From contig JAFKAC010000037.1 in NCBI GenBank assembly GCA_025766275.1, forward strand, positions 1 to 64,000: DNA of 64,000 nt, read 5' to 3'. Shown here piece after piece: positions 33,122-45,024 of the stretch (the stretch's first letter is position 1; every line of letters begins with the position of its first letter). The translations under genes and the position numbers were made by a program. A model generated the notes under the pieces. That model ran no database searches. It was not told where the DNA came from and saw only the letters and a list, made by a program, of their open reading frames with translations. This stretch comes from Lactarius indigo (lineage: Eukaryota; Basidiomycota; Agaricomycetes; Russulales; Russulaceae).

Positions 33122-33584
33122 TGTTACGATTCTCGCATCGGACCCTTACTGTACCGGTTGTGGCTACGGCTGTAAGGTATATTAGTCACGGACTCGGGGT
33201 TTACGATAGGAGTTAGGCATTGAAGGATGACTCGATCCTAGTACAGGTAGTAGTAGTATTAGGATTGCGGTACTTACGCGACACGTTGGACGCTACGTTA
33301 CGGTGACTCATAGCAGCGCTTGAAAGCCTGCTCTTTTTGTATTTAAGGTAGCTGCGGAAGACCAAGATACGCCATCTTGGTCTTCTTCAATCGTCACTTC
33401 TAGTCTCTTTCTCTTTCTTTCCTCTAAAGACGTGCCTTCATCAAGGAAGGGCCTTATCAAGATCCTAGTGTCTGCGTACATCTAGAAGCCGCCTTCGAGC
33501 CATACGCCTTTGCGCGTGATCAGCTAAGTCACAAGAGTTGCCTTAACCTAGCTCAAGTCGAGCTGACGTTGTGACGGCGTTACA
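33122..33584 (+). repeat. Gypsy 3' LTR
   Basis: 463 bp, identical to the 5' LTR except for four C/T differences, all in CpG/TpG context (GTCAYGGAC, GACAYGTTG, GAGTYGCC, GACGTYGTG). Confidence 0.95.
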
Positions 33585-34060
33585 CACAGACATGGGACAT
33601 GTGTTCATGGACATGCTACATGGTTTCACAGACTCAGATTGTGTTTCCGTGAACACATTACATGTATTCACAGACATGGGACATGTGTTCATGGACATGC
33701 TACATGGTTTCATGGACCCAAAAGGTGTTTCCATGAACATATTAAATTTGTGTCATTGTACACCTTACAAGTGTTCACGGACATTCTACAGGCTTCCACG
33801 GACTTAGAACGCGTTTCTGTGAACATGTTACATGTATTCACGGACATGGTGTATGTGTTCATGGACATGCTACAGGCTTCCACAGACTTAGAATTCGTTT
33901 CCGTGAACGCATAACATGTATTCGCAGACGTTTCCATGAACGCATTTGTATTGCATGTATACGTGGACATTGCGGACGTCGAATATACTTCCATGGAAAT
34001 ATAACATGTTTCCATAGACACAGCGTGAGACATGTATGATAAATTATTCCGCAAACTCCA
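33585..34060. repeat. KDZ1 internal 84-bp satellite, right part
   Basis: Continuation of the array at 25,600-25,886 on the far side of the Gypsy insertion, beginning with the target duplication CACAG. Units are more diverged toward the right. Motifs TTCCGTGAACACAT and TTCACGGACATG recur. Confidence 0.8.
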
Positions 34061-34227
34061 GATATATTCCTATGCATTAACATTGCTTCCACATATTACA
34101 AAGTGTCTTCGGATGACACCTTGATTGCAGGCAGTGGACCAAGTCACACATCCACACTGTAACACGTCTATGGTCACAAGGAACTTCTCCGTCGCTATTT
34201 CAAGTGGTAATATTGGTACAAGACTAT

Positions 34228-36454
34228 TTAGGACCTCTTCCTATGCTCATCGGATTCTCTATGTTTGTAAAGCCCATCCCTAATATACGAGAGATCTGCT
34301 TTGAAGTCGAATACAACGCCCATAAGGATTGTACATCGCTCAATGAGGTCCCCCATGTGATCGGATGGGTCGAGCCTCATCAGCTCGCGGTAGGCAGCAG
34401 TGAAGTGACGTCCTGAATGAAGCTCTGGATATGGTGCCCTAGCCACCTAGTGAGGAGCGTTAGTGCCATCATTCCACATTTGCTAAGGCAGTATGGACGG
34501 AAACAATGCACATGCATGACAGGGTGAACAATACTCTGAGAATCGCTCCCAGAGTCTTCACCTTGCTGAATGGAATCCGTGTCCATCCTTCGCTCACTGC
34601 CGGAACCGTCTGCTTCCGGAGGTGTGTTGTGAACATCCGCCTGGACGGAAGGCACAGTGTCCCGTGCCTCACAAGACTCAGGAGCTGCAGCTTCCTGTTG
34701 TTACGCCCTAGCAGGGGTGTGGGTTCTGAAGGTTTCTAATCACACAAGTATCAAGCGAAGACTTCTGTTGTCTTATTGCTATGAAATACGAGTGGCAAAA
34801 GTGTGGCACAGGGTGCAGCACTACTCTGTAATATAGGACTCCTCGTCCAAAGTGTCTGACACTTCTCTACACTGGATCTTGCTAGTGCACAGAGTATAAC
34901 AGGTGTGACGCGTTGATATAGTTCAACTGCAAAGACTTCGAAGTGTCCTGGTTAGGGACTGAGGTAGGGGATGCACAAGAAGAGGGAATGAGGCAAGGTC
35001 ACACCAAAATACGGAGGCAAGGTTGCTAGATTGCAAACAAAGCCAAGTCTGGCTTCCTACGGTCTATAGTACAAGTTTATATAGGACAGGGTTCCAAACA
35101 ACATGAACACAAGTCCACACAACATCAAAGAGACTAAACGGAGCAAGCAGAAGTTCGGATCAAAGAAACAGTGCCACTAGTAACAGTAGCTCCTTTGGTA
35201 ACAAGGTATAGTACAGAAGGGGAAGGACAGGGTGGAGACATACTGTGACTGAGGTCCGAAGCATCGGATCATAACACCTGTGGTGGATCATTGACGGAAG
35301 AAGGCTCAGGAACTGGGGGTTCAGGAAGCGCACTAGAAAATGGAGCTACAGCTCCCCCTGACAAACCGTGGATGTGAGAAGGCTTGGGAGCTGCAGATTC
35401 CTGCGACGCACCTGGAACAGGAGATGGTTCAGGAGCTACAGATTCCTGCAATGTACCAGAAACGGAAGATGGCTTGAGAGCTACAGCTTCGCCTGATGAA
35501 TCGTGGATGTTAGAAAGCTCCGGGGGTAGGGATACCTGTGACGCACCAGGAACGCGAGATGGCCCGGGAGCAACAGATTCACATGACGTGCTGAGGACCT
35601 GAGACGATTCGGAAACCATAGTGCCTGGCTCAGGAGCTGTCATGGCCAGCTCAGGAGCTACGGATGCCAGGACATTGCAAGGAGTATGCGATGCCTCAGG
35701 AGTTGCGGTTTCCTGCATCTCACCCAGGGCTGGTGACAGTTCCGCAGCTGTGGCATCCTGCAACCTGTGGGGCACAGTTGCACCAACCGCCACAGCCTCA
35801 GACACTTCACGAACAGGTGCGGCCTCACAATTTGCTAAAGGCATGTTGGGGACTTGTTCCTGGTCGGACATGGGTGCTATCCCAGACTCGGAGGCATCCT
35901 GTTGCCCGGCAGGAACTGATGCTACATTTGGCATGTGTGCAGGCTCTTCCAGTTGAGGAGTAGCTCTCAGCCTACGGAGGAATGCTGTACGACGGGCCTG
36001 AGGAGGTGGAGGTGAAGGAAGGGCCTCATTTCCGGCCTCACTAGCTGATGAGGATGCCAATACACCCACAGTGTTCTGCTATTAATTAGCACTATATAAA
36101 GGCATAGATGATAAGACCTACCACTGGGGAAGCCTGGGAAGGTGAAGCGTGCATAGGCACCGGAGGTGGGGGCATTTCGTGAGCTGAGTTACGTTGTTGA
36201 AGGAACCGGTATCTTGGAGAGGATTGCACCTCTCCTATTGCAGATGGTGTGGGCTGTCCGAGATCTATGGGAGGATTCAAAGAAGGCGTTACAGAGGAAG
36301 GGGATGGATGTGTAGGAGGTGTCCTTGCAGCAGACAATGCATGGGTGGGGGGGCGTGGAGGCATCTTTCCTGCGTATGCCCACTGACCTGGAAATCCCCT
36401 TTCATACTTATCAGGTAATGGTCTACTAAATAGGGACGAACCTGATTGCGACAT
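34228..36454 (-). CDS. KDZ accessory protein E (KDZ1 copy), low complexity with helical C-terminus
   Basis: Minus-strand gene beginning MSQSGSSLFSRPLP at 36,454. Exon 1 is proline-rich, and then after an intron (about 36,070-36,120) a large exon (36,069-35,269) follows. This exon is repetitive in residues such as ESVAPEPSPVPGASQES, with an imperfect 12-16 residue repeat. Pieces downstream on the same strand probably form the 3' exons. They include TPPEADGSGSERRMDTDSIQ (about 34,580) and TAAYRELMRLDPSDHMGDLI..VVFDFKADLSYIRDGLYKHR (34,400-34,240). The region between (34,700-35,260) has no clear exon. The KDZ2 counterpart (49,668-51,019) starts MSQSRSPLS and has the same plan: repeat region, then a helical C-terminus. 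Function unknown. Confidence 0.5.
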
Positions 36455-36773
36455 CCCACCTATGACAATTGCTCAGGGGTGGAATGCGAGCTCTGTATAT
36501 GCTGATGGTTGTGTTTACTCTGCTTCCCATGACAATCTATAATATACAGTGTATTTACTAGGGTCTAGACTCTCCAATCTAGGCGGCGGACAAACTGGTG
36601 TCCGTTTGGTCACATGTGCATCAAACATTTTCTTGCTTCCACAGAGTTCTATCATGTTCCGTGTTGACGTCAAAACTACCGGGAATATGTCAGCCCATTC
36701 CCACAGGCCGTCTGAGAGCAGTAACCCCCCCCAAAGACCGATCGCAAGCTCACAAACACTCATCAATTCCACT

Positions 36774-38430
36774 ATGCCCCCACAACGCAGGAGTCTCGTC
36801 AACCTACTGACTAATGATGAGAAAGTGGTGATGGGCAGTGCAGTTCGCATGTTCTGTGCACTGCGATATAGGGAGAGGAACGGAGGTGCTGCAGATGACG
36901 CATGGTACTCCAAGTGCATCGATTCTGAGTTAGTATGTGCAGGTGCCTCTCAATATATTGACATGGATACTAACTAGTCCTTACATTGTACAGGATGAAA
37001 TAAACGACGTCTTTGAGAAGTATACGGACCCAACCAAGGTCCGGATCCATCCAGTAATCACATATGTGGCCGAGGAGTGGCAGAAGGCTACAGACGAGCG
37101 TAGGAAGCCAGATTTCACTTCCCTCAAGCTTGCGGATGTTCTACAACTGTGTGATGAACGAGTTGCCCAGCACCCGGAGTGGAACGCCCAGCTACACATG
37201 AAGAATCTTGATACACTTGTTGGACTTCAGAAGGAGGAGGATCATTGGTGGCTTCCGGCTACACAGGCGAGCAGTATCGCAGGTCCGTATCATAACTGTA
37301 TACTTTATCATCTACTACATGTCCCGTATGTCCGTTTAGCGTCTCCAGTGATGCCATCCGCCGTTGAGGCTGTCTCCGGTGTTAACACAGAGTCTGTTTC
37401 CACGTCCGCCCATGATGCCCCCACTGTGAATGAGGATGTTGAGATGGAAGACGACGACGGGGGTGAAACTCCAAGGAAGAAGAAGGCAGGAAAGCGCACG
37501 GTAGTTCAATCGCCCACACCAGCACGCCGTACCTCCAGCTGACGACGGAAGGGTGCTTCTGGAGATGCCAACCCTTTGTCATCTCCTGAATCTGAGGCTG
37601 GGGGACGCATTCCTACGAAGATGAAACCTGCAATTCGTCCGCCGACCTCCCGTGTGCCCACGGAGCCCACAGCTGATCGCCACATTGCTGGCATCGACTA
37701 CATCAGCTCTGGAGACGAGGAGAGGGTAGTCACGGTGCGCAGAAAGCGTAAGCGGCCTGCGAGCATTGTCGAAGACTTGGCATCAGAGCTAGAGACTGGC
37801 CCCACTGACCCGGTAAGCCATACACCATTCATATGACATCAATATCTCTCATAGTGTTTTATAGGGAGCTTGTGGCCCTTGCAAGGACAGCGGCCACAAG
37901 TGTAAGCCTCATGGCACTTCTTCAAAGGCCCTCTCATGCAGGTTGTGTATCAAACGGAAGATCAAATGTGTTCCGCTCTCTGTGGCATCGCAGGAGATAG
38001 CCAATTCGCGCAAGAGGAAGCACTCACTCGGTGAGGTCTCACTTCTGCACCAAATCTAATCGCAGTGCTAATGGTCCTGCAGAAGACGTCATCGAAAGGC
38101 TCAATGAAGTGTTCAGATCGCAGAAAGTGTTCAACACGGCCATCCGCGACTTCATATACAACACGGACACTATGCTACGCGCCCTGTGCACCCAGGGACA
38201 AGGAAACGTCAATCTTGCATCCCTGGGCCTCCGCCTACCTACTGTTCCCCTCTTTTCCACCTCCGAGCCTGCGACACCTGGTGCATCCTCTGTGGCCAGT
38301 GGTGCCCCATTGTCAGTTTCAAGTCTGGGTCTCGGTCACATGATGATTGACAGTTCGGGTGTTTCTGGCCCTTCCGGACATCATGGCGAACCTGAGGACG
38401 GAGAATGTAAGTCCGTTTCAGCTCTGTAAC
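36774..38430 (+). CDS. KDZ accessory protein B with Zn2Cys6-like cluster (KDZ1 copy)
   Basis: ATG at 36,774 (MPPQRRSLVNLLTNDEKVVM), with an alternative ATG at 36,687. Exons give DEINDVFEKYTDPTKVRIHP, LADVLQLCDERVAQHPEWN and EEDHWWLPATQAS. An acidic/basic linker follows (VEMEDDDGGETPRKKKAGKR), then RRKRKRPASIVEDLASELE, then the zinc cluster at about 37,866-37,975. The cysteines read CX2CX6C, an 11-residue linker, then CX2CX6C (CGPCKDSGHKC and CRLCIKRKIKC). That is the spacing of fungal Zn(II)2Cys6 DNA-binding domains, which bind CGG-type motifs. After another intron, DVIERLNEVFRSQKVFNTAI follows. I infer a sequence-specific DNA-binding protein. One stop (TGA about 37,540, after RRTSS) must be removed by an intron or marks damage. 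Confidence 0.6.
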
Positions 38431-38639
38431 GCCTATCAGATGCATAATACACTTCCGTTATTATTGCAGCATCCCGTCCAGGTCTCCGTAGGCGCATCGC
38501 ACACAGTGCGCCATCCAGCAAGGCTCAGTCGAGAGCCGGATCATGGCAATCATCGCGGGGCCGTAAATGATTCGTTTCAACATAATAAATATGTCGTTTA
38601 CCTTTGGTTTGTGTGGCTCCATGTAATGTACAGTATATA

Positions 38640-39660
38640 GTGTCCCCGAATACACGATGCGAGTTGGGATACACCTCCATACTTGTGCTGGTGATTGTGT
38701 AACGTCTTAGCATCCCCAAAGTGCAGCGCTCAATCAGCAGGTACCAATACACACGGATGAAGCCCAAGAGTCCAGAACATGCCCTGTATTCGGACTGTGT
38801 GAGGTGCAATTGGTGTGTGTTGCATACAAGACACCTGCGACCAATGAGTAGACATGCATAACATGTCTGACATGTGGACGTAACATATGAAGCTCAATAT
38901 GAAGTAGATGGTTTCCTTGACGGTTTCCGTTTGTGTGTGCATATAAATTATAGCCTGTACCACATTACACCCAGACACACCTACTACCTCACCCCACACG
39001 GAACCTCGCATGTCCGACATCATGAATGTTTCCGAACAGAAAGACATCAATGTCCATATCCCGGATGTCCGTGACACTCATACTGGGCTTTTCGACCCAG
39101 AAGATGATGTATCATCTGGTCTGGAGTCATTCGATGAAGATGACATGTATGAATCGGATTATGGAGAAGATGTCATATGCAATAGTCCAGACACAGATGA
39201 GGAATCACAGGAACTTGAGCATTCCTTGTGCAGGGTGTGTCGTCTTCCTCACTTAAGGTATTCAGACATCTCATGTGTTTGACAGTTTGAAAATGTGATG
39301 GCAGAGTCACATAGCCTTTGCGTCAGCTTTGAGAACATATATACTCTTGCAAAGGTGTTGTACCAGATCCGGAACCAGGATCATGCTTCTGAACACAATT
39401 CCACTCAGGGTACAGGTACCAGTGTTCTCTCAGCTTCCCACTGATTTGGTATCCTTGCTACGGAGTGGTGCAGTGGTGATAGCAATAGAGGCAATCTCAA
39501 TTAGTAGCTTTGATAAATAATATGCCAGATACAATGGCACACATCCGATAGTATCCAATGTGTCTTACTCTGATGATATCCGGTTTTCATTTATCGGACT
39601 CGACAGACCTCTGGTACCCTCAACATACTTTGTGACCCTGAAGGGCATCAAGTAGGAATT
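38640..39660. other. KDZ1 stretch without a confident gene
   Basis: One acidic open frame (39,010-39,282, + strand, MSDIMNVSEQKDINVHIP, with SGLESFDEDDMYESDYGED and a CRVC) may be a small exon or gene. The rest shows nothing recognisable. Confidence 0.35.
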
Positions 39661-39810
39661 TAAATGTGGATGGGGACATCCATGCACTATTCCATATCAT
39701 ATGAATGTAGCACATGCAGAGTATTTAAGATGCCATATACATCGCATAACCCAAAAGACAAACCACTTCATCATCTCCATACACATTTCTTATTCACTCC
39801 TGGAAGCCAA

Positions 39811-42800
39811 ATGCCTCGCAACCATGATGCCATTGTTCCGGACATCGTTGACGGTATCGAGGAGGTCGTAATCAAGCACACCAAGACTAAGCGTGGTACA
39901 ATCCGGACAACGGAAACAGTTGTTCCCGTTGTCCGTCCACAGAAAGAGCGTCCAGGACAGCCATCACAGTCAAGAAAGATGGGCACACAATCTCATCCTC
40001 ATGAAGGGAATTCAACAGCTTCCAGGACGCCGATCCGTTCCCCTGAGGACCCACATATGCACCCATCCATGGACGAGCAGCAGTACCCACTCCAGGATAC
40101 CACAGAGGACTGGGAGCCTCATCCACGCTCGCAGGCCACCCAACAAGCTGCTGTATGTCTTGCGTTGTGTTAGAATCATGTAGAGATCCTGATGAGATGT
40201 AGACTCCAATGAAACAGTGGATCGAACTCCGGAATAGATACCTCCATATTCTATTGGAGACGGAGGCTCAGCGAAGATCCGACAAGTGTTCCAAGTGCAC
40301 CAGGAAACCTGAAATAAGGTGTCCAGATTGCTTTGGTTCACCTTCCTTTTGTAAGGAGTGTTGCCTTGAGGCCCACAGGAACTTGCCATTTCACCGACCA
40401 CTCATATGGAGTGTAACCCACTACACTCCAGTGACTCTGCACTCCCTCAGGTTTGCATTATATATTGGGCATGCTGGTGCACCATGCCCTCAGACAGTCG
40501 AGGTATGGGCATATTTGGTCCTGTGATTCCCCACACCCCTCACATTAGCATAGGGTATAAGAGCTGCACACACAGTCTCTGCAATTCGAAAGGGGCATGC
40601 TTTGCAGAGACGCTCCCACTCAGCATCTCTTACTTCTGTTCCGGAGGCTCTGGAAACTTCTGATAATGCTGGCCAACTCCCTACACCTCATGATACTCCT
40701 CAGCCAGAAGGCCTATCAACTAATCTGGAAATCTCTGATGGACTGTTCGACTCCCTGGATATGTATCTGGAGTCCAATGACAGCAATACCAGTCGAGTGC
40801 AAACAGCGGACTCAGGAAATCCATTGTTCACTGTTGTTGATAGGAGTGGTATCTTTGACATGGAGATTGTGTTCTGTGTGTGCTCTGGCACAGATAACAC
40901 GGGAGAACAGCTCCTCCAAGCTGGGCTATTTCCATCCACATTCAAGCAAATAGAAACATTGTTTACATTCTCAGTTTTGGACGACTTCATCACAGATAAC
41001 CTGGAGTGCAAGACCACAGCCCAGCAATATTATTCAAAGTTACAGAGCATGACAAACAAGATGTTTCCGCACAATGTCCAAGTACAGTGATACACTGATA
41101 CATACACACACCTGCATCTAATTAATCATTACAGAATCATTACAAGCAACTCCTGAGGGCATCACACCAGTGGCGGGACCTTAAGAACAGGATGGAAAGT
41201 GGTCTTGGGCACCAGCCAGACGGAGAGATCCATCCGGATGGAGCCATGGCCATATTCTGCCCAGCATGCCCACAGCCTGGAATTAACCTTCCCACAGACT
41301 GGAAAACACTGTACCCTCTGTATGTCCCTTATGAACTGTCACAATCACATATTCATATCCTGCGTTACAGAGATCAGCTCATCCGGACATTTATTATGGA
41401 TGGAAACTTTTCTGCTGAGCACATGCGCCATAAATCTCAGGAGAAGGATGTTGCACTATCAGCTGGAATGGCATTCATAGCTAATCCTGATTCCTACAAG
41501 GCTCATCTCCAGAGTGGAAAAGAAGTTGCCCAAGTATGTGGGGTCTTGCATACTCAGCCTCTAGCTAATGGCCTTATAGCCCAGCACATGTAACACTTAT
41601 AGAGCCATTGAACAGGCAAACTCCAGTAGGGCCCACCTTGATGTCACAGGGATTGGTGCAACTGCCTGTTGCCATGGGTTCTTTGTTCCAACATCTGTGG
41701 TAGATTTCCAGAAAGGAGAGAGGTATGTCTGCTCCCATGAAATCCACATATCTGGAGGTGATATATTGTTGACTCTAGGCAAATCAATATGGACTACAGC
41801 ATATGCAAGGCTCTCTCATATAATATGGAAGACATTCCTGTGGCACTTGTCATGTATGACATCATGTGTCAATATAGAGTCCACTTTCAGGAGCGGGTAG
41901 AAAACAGTCCTGAGCTCTCACTCCCCAGCTCGCTACAACTCCGGATGGGGATTGGCCTGTTCCATATCCATGGACATCAGGATTCCTGCTTGCCCAGGTA
42001 TTCTCCCAGCTACATTCCAGGAGCAAAGCAAGTCGATGGGGAAATAATTGAGACACTGTGGGCACCCCTGAACAATATCTCTCACAGCCTGCGAGGGATG
42101 TCATTGGACCACAGGCAGGAGGTATTGGATGCTCACATCAATCACTCCAACTGGAAGAAGCTGGTTCGGATTGGTATGCATTCTCCGTCACCACAATTAA
42201 TACACTGCTTATATCACCCATATGAAAGTGCCATCCCTACTTAAGCAGTGGAAGAGACTGAAGTCCGGCTTGGATGCTAGTTTGAAGGCATATGAGGCTC
42301 TCAATTGGCACTTCCAAGATAAATCCAAACAATGGCTTAAGGATGATGAGTGTGCTCAGCAGGACAGGCAGATATCACCATCTTCCATGGATATCTACGA
42401 CACTGTGAAGGAGAAGGGTATGTGGAATATACTCATCATCATCCACCCATGGCTGACATATGTTGCAAGCTCCATCCTGTGCTACTATTCAGCAACAGCT
42501 CATTAAGGAGGAGAGTGGAGACCATTCCGTCCATGGTGAGACATCTTGGATTTCATGTGGCCTTAAGATACAGGAGTTGCAGTATGTCCACAATCTTCCT
42601 TTCTAGTCCACTAAATAATGATATATCCAGACTTGCAATCTGCTATCAGCTCCAGACTCAGGGATCCAAGCTCACTATGGAAGATGCACAAATTCTTGAG
42701 AACAAACGCAATCGCATACAGAAGCTTATTGATATTTTTGAGCACCAAGCAGATGCATTCCTTCCCCATCATCGGGCAACAGATGATGCTCCCGTTTGGT

Positions 42801-43708
42801 CTCTGGGAGACTATGCTGAATATGATAATGTGGATGATATAGATGACTCTGGCAATCCTGGCCTCACCTCATCTGGTCGATATCACAGACCTCAGACCTC
42901 CGACGACTCTGGAATAGAAAGCCTCAATGCTGAGGACATTCCCCTCCTTCTCCCATCATCACTTGGATGGGAGTGGTGCGCAAGCCATGGTATTAAGTCA
43001 CTTGCAATTAAAGAGGCAAAGCTACGCTATGCTCAGGCAAGTGATTCCATCCACAGGATTCGCCTTGCTTTAGGGTTCAAGTCAGCACTCTTCCAAACAC
43101 AAGTGCGAGATGCCTGGACACAAAGGACGAAGACCTGTGCATGGACCGCTGTTCACAGTGTCGATAGCACGGTTCATGAGCATGCCTGAAACTATGGCAT
43201 GGCATGGGATGCATATCTCAAAGTTCAGGAAGGATCCGGAATGTTTCCAGAATTGCCACCACTCCGCCTCACAGATCTCCGTGTCAGCACAGCCATTCTT
43301 GGGGCAGCACAGGTCAGACAATGCAATAAACAGCTTCCATGGATATGGAGCTTTGGGACCTCTGAAAGGCAGGATGGAACTTGGATGGATGAGTGTAAGT
43401 CAACTGCACAATGGAAAGTATCACAAATACTTACAGATTGAACAGTCAACCAAGTCCATTGGCTTCGGGCAAAAGCTCAGCTTGAGCGATGGAAAGAAGA
43501 GCAGCATAGTATTCATAACGAGGCCATCTGGATTCCAGCTTACTTTCATTCCAAGGCAGAGTGTTGGAAGGCCTGGATGGATATGGCATCACATGCACAG
43601 CTTCCTGGGCATGGAGCATATGCATCTCGTCAAGCACATGCATGGGAGGAGCTATCTAGGAGTTCTATCAAGGCACTCATACCAATCACATCTACCTCAT
43701 TAAAATAA
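39811..43708 (+). CDS. KDZ transposase with CxC2 domain (KDZ1), premature stop
   Basis: A large multi-exon transposase that would cut and integrate the element in the nucleus. ATG at 39,811 (MPRNHDAIVPDIV). The CxC2 cysteine cluster is at about 40,285-40,400 (CSKCTRKPEIRCPDCFG, FCKECCLEAHRNLPFHR). The KDZ catalytic region follows. It contains DGAMAIFCPACPQPGINLP, TFIMDGNFSAEHM, GIGATACCHGFFVPTSVVDF and NMDYSICKALSYN. It continues with YDIMCQYRVHF, GIGLFHIHGHQDSCLPRYSP and DGEIIETLWAPLNNIS. The C-terminal part has SLGWEWCASHG, then VRDAWTQRTKTCAWTAVHS. A TGA at 43,187-43,189 interrupts a frame that stays open beyond it and matches KDZ2, where HHARVY is found in place of HA*NY. The last exon (about 43,454-43,708) reads VHWLRAKAQLERWKEEQHS. 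Probably inactive because of this stop. Confidence 0.8.
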
Positions 43709-43929
43709 GTATTGACCATGTAAGGATATATTCTAGTTCCTATCAACTCATAACTTGTAGATCAATAATATCACTCTGCCTCTATATTTCTTGAATGAAA
43801 GTTGCCAATTGTCATTTTATGCGAAACTCATACTTCTGTATAAGATGGATGTTTATTCTTCCGTCAGCAATGGAAGGCTACCCTTCTATATGAAACAGAC
43901 TAAGATTCCACATGTCAAGAGATCTTGTG

Positions 43930-44636
43930 CATCCAGGTTAACAGAATGTGTACTTTCCGTGTTAATGGAATCAGTGGCTTCCGTATTAACGGAATCAGTT
44001 GTTTCCGTGTTCACGGAATCAGTTTCTTCCGTGTTAACGGAATATGTGCCCTCCATATTAACAGAATCAATTCCCTCCATGTTAACGGAATAAATTTCTT
44101 CCGTTAACATGGAACTAGTGCCTTCCGTGTTAGTGGAATCTGTTGCTTCCATGTTAACAGAATCAGTGCCTTCTGTGTTAATGGAAAATGTTGCTTCCAT
44201 GTCAACGAAATCAATGGCTTCCGTGTCAACAGAATCATTGGCTTCCGTGTCAACGGAATCATTTGATTCCGTGTTAACGGAATATGTGGCTTCTGTGTTA
44301 ATGAAGTCTGTAGCTTCCGTATTAATGGAATCTGTTGCTTCCATTTTCACAGACTCTGTAACTTCCAGATTCACTGACTATGTAGCTTCCGGTTTAATGG
44401 ACTCTGTAGCTTCCAGTTCAACGGAATATGTGGCTTCCATTTTCAAGGAATTGTTAACTTCCACGAAAATGGATGCTGCAGCTTCCGCTAAAATGGATTC
44501 TGCAGCTTCCATGAACACAAATGCTGCAGCTTCCATGAAAATGGATGCTGTATCTTCCATCTTCACGGAAGCTCATTCTTCTGTCTTTATGGAAACATAT
44601 TCTTCCATCTTCATGGAAACTAATTCTTCCATATGA
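43930..44636. repeat. KDZ1 right satellite, 24-bp palindromic units
   Basis: About 29 units of 24 bp of the form TTCCGTGTTAACGGAATCAG plus TGGC. Each carries the hairpin-forming palindrome TTCCGT-GTTA-ACGGAA. Units degenerate toward 44,636. Because 24 is a multiple of three, open frames of 160-175 codons run through both strands. These are not genes. Confidence 0.88.
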
Positions 44637-44786
44637 GATGTAAGCTTATTCTGCCATTTAATTGGGAAGGCCTTGCTTCTGTAGGTGACAGGAGCTTATA
44701 CTTCTATGTTTCCTGCAGTGGAAATGTCTGATTCCGATAAACCCATAGAATATTATTTATCAATGTGAGATGCTGTACAGGAAATC

Positions 44787-44895
44787 TCTGAACCAACGTC
44801 GGGTGGCCCATGAATTCCGGAAAAATCTAGTGCGTCGGCCGACGTTGGTTGGCCCATGAGTCATGAGGGAATCTGCCCATCGGGTGGCCCATCAA
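44787..44895. repeat. KDZ1 right terminal inverted repeat
   Basis: Inverted match to 21,918-22,026, with the outer end GGGTGGCCCATCAA at 44,895. A few substitutions separate the two ends. Confidence 0.85.
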
Positions 44896-45024
44896 CCATG
44901 AAATTCATGGCAGAACATTGGCTGTATGTGCCACCTCCAGCTGCCACGAGTGTTCCACTTGGCGTGTGAGTTTGCCATGCAGCACGGACTGGCTGGCCTC
45001 TTCTGTGTCATGCTGCGCCAAGTC
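44896..45024 (-). pseudogene. 5' side of the coiled-coil gene split by KDZ1
   Basis: The minus strand reads QHDTEEASQSVLHGKLTRQV and SWQLEVAHTANVLP up to the KDZ1 edge. The style (charged, heptad-like) matches the coiled-coil pieces left of KDZ1, which continue on the minus strand from 21,917. I infer one gene interrupted by the transposon. It is cut on its other side by the inverted LTR at 45,025. Confidence 0.35.

Larger units (their letters stand above)
25887..33584 (+). mobile_element. Complete Ty3/Gypsy chromovirus retrotransposon
   Basis: A 7,698-bp element with two 463-bp LTRs (TGTTACG..CGTTACA) and a perfect 5-bp target duplication CACAG (25,882-25,886 and 33,585-33,589). It has gag, pol with a C-terminal chromodomain, and a third coding region before the polypurine tract. 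The two LTRs differ at only four positions, so the insertion is recent. All coding frames are open, so it may be active. Confidence 0.95.
21918..44895 (+). mobile_element. KDZ DNA transposon KDZ1 with nested insertions
   Basis: Bounded by inverted repeats of about 106 bp (21,918-22,026 and 44,787-44,895), each with three direct copies of an ATGGGCCAMCCGAC-like motif. Without the nested Gypsy element and solo LTR the element is about 14.8 kb. It carries protein A (-), protein E (-), protein B (+) and a CxC2 KDZ transposase (+), plus three satellite arrays. Kyakuja-Dileera-Zisupton elements with large transposases and accessory genes are known from Agaricomycetes. No clean target-site duplication was found: the flanks TTCCATTG and CCATGAAA share only CCAT. 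The transposase has a premature stop, so this copy is probably not autonomous now. Confidence 0.75.

Noticed and set aside
43886..44636. Long frames with SVLTESVA-like 8-residue repeats on both strands
   Set aside because: Direct translation of the 24-bp palindromic satellite. Both strands read similarly, as expected from a palindrome.
21910..44905. Target-site duplication for KDZ1
   Set aside because: The flanks TTCCATTG and CCATGAAA do not match beyond CCAT. I do not claim one.
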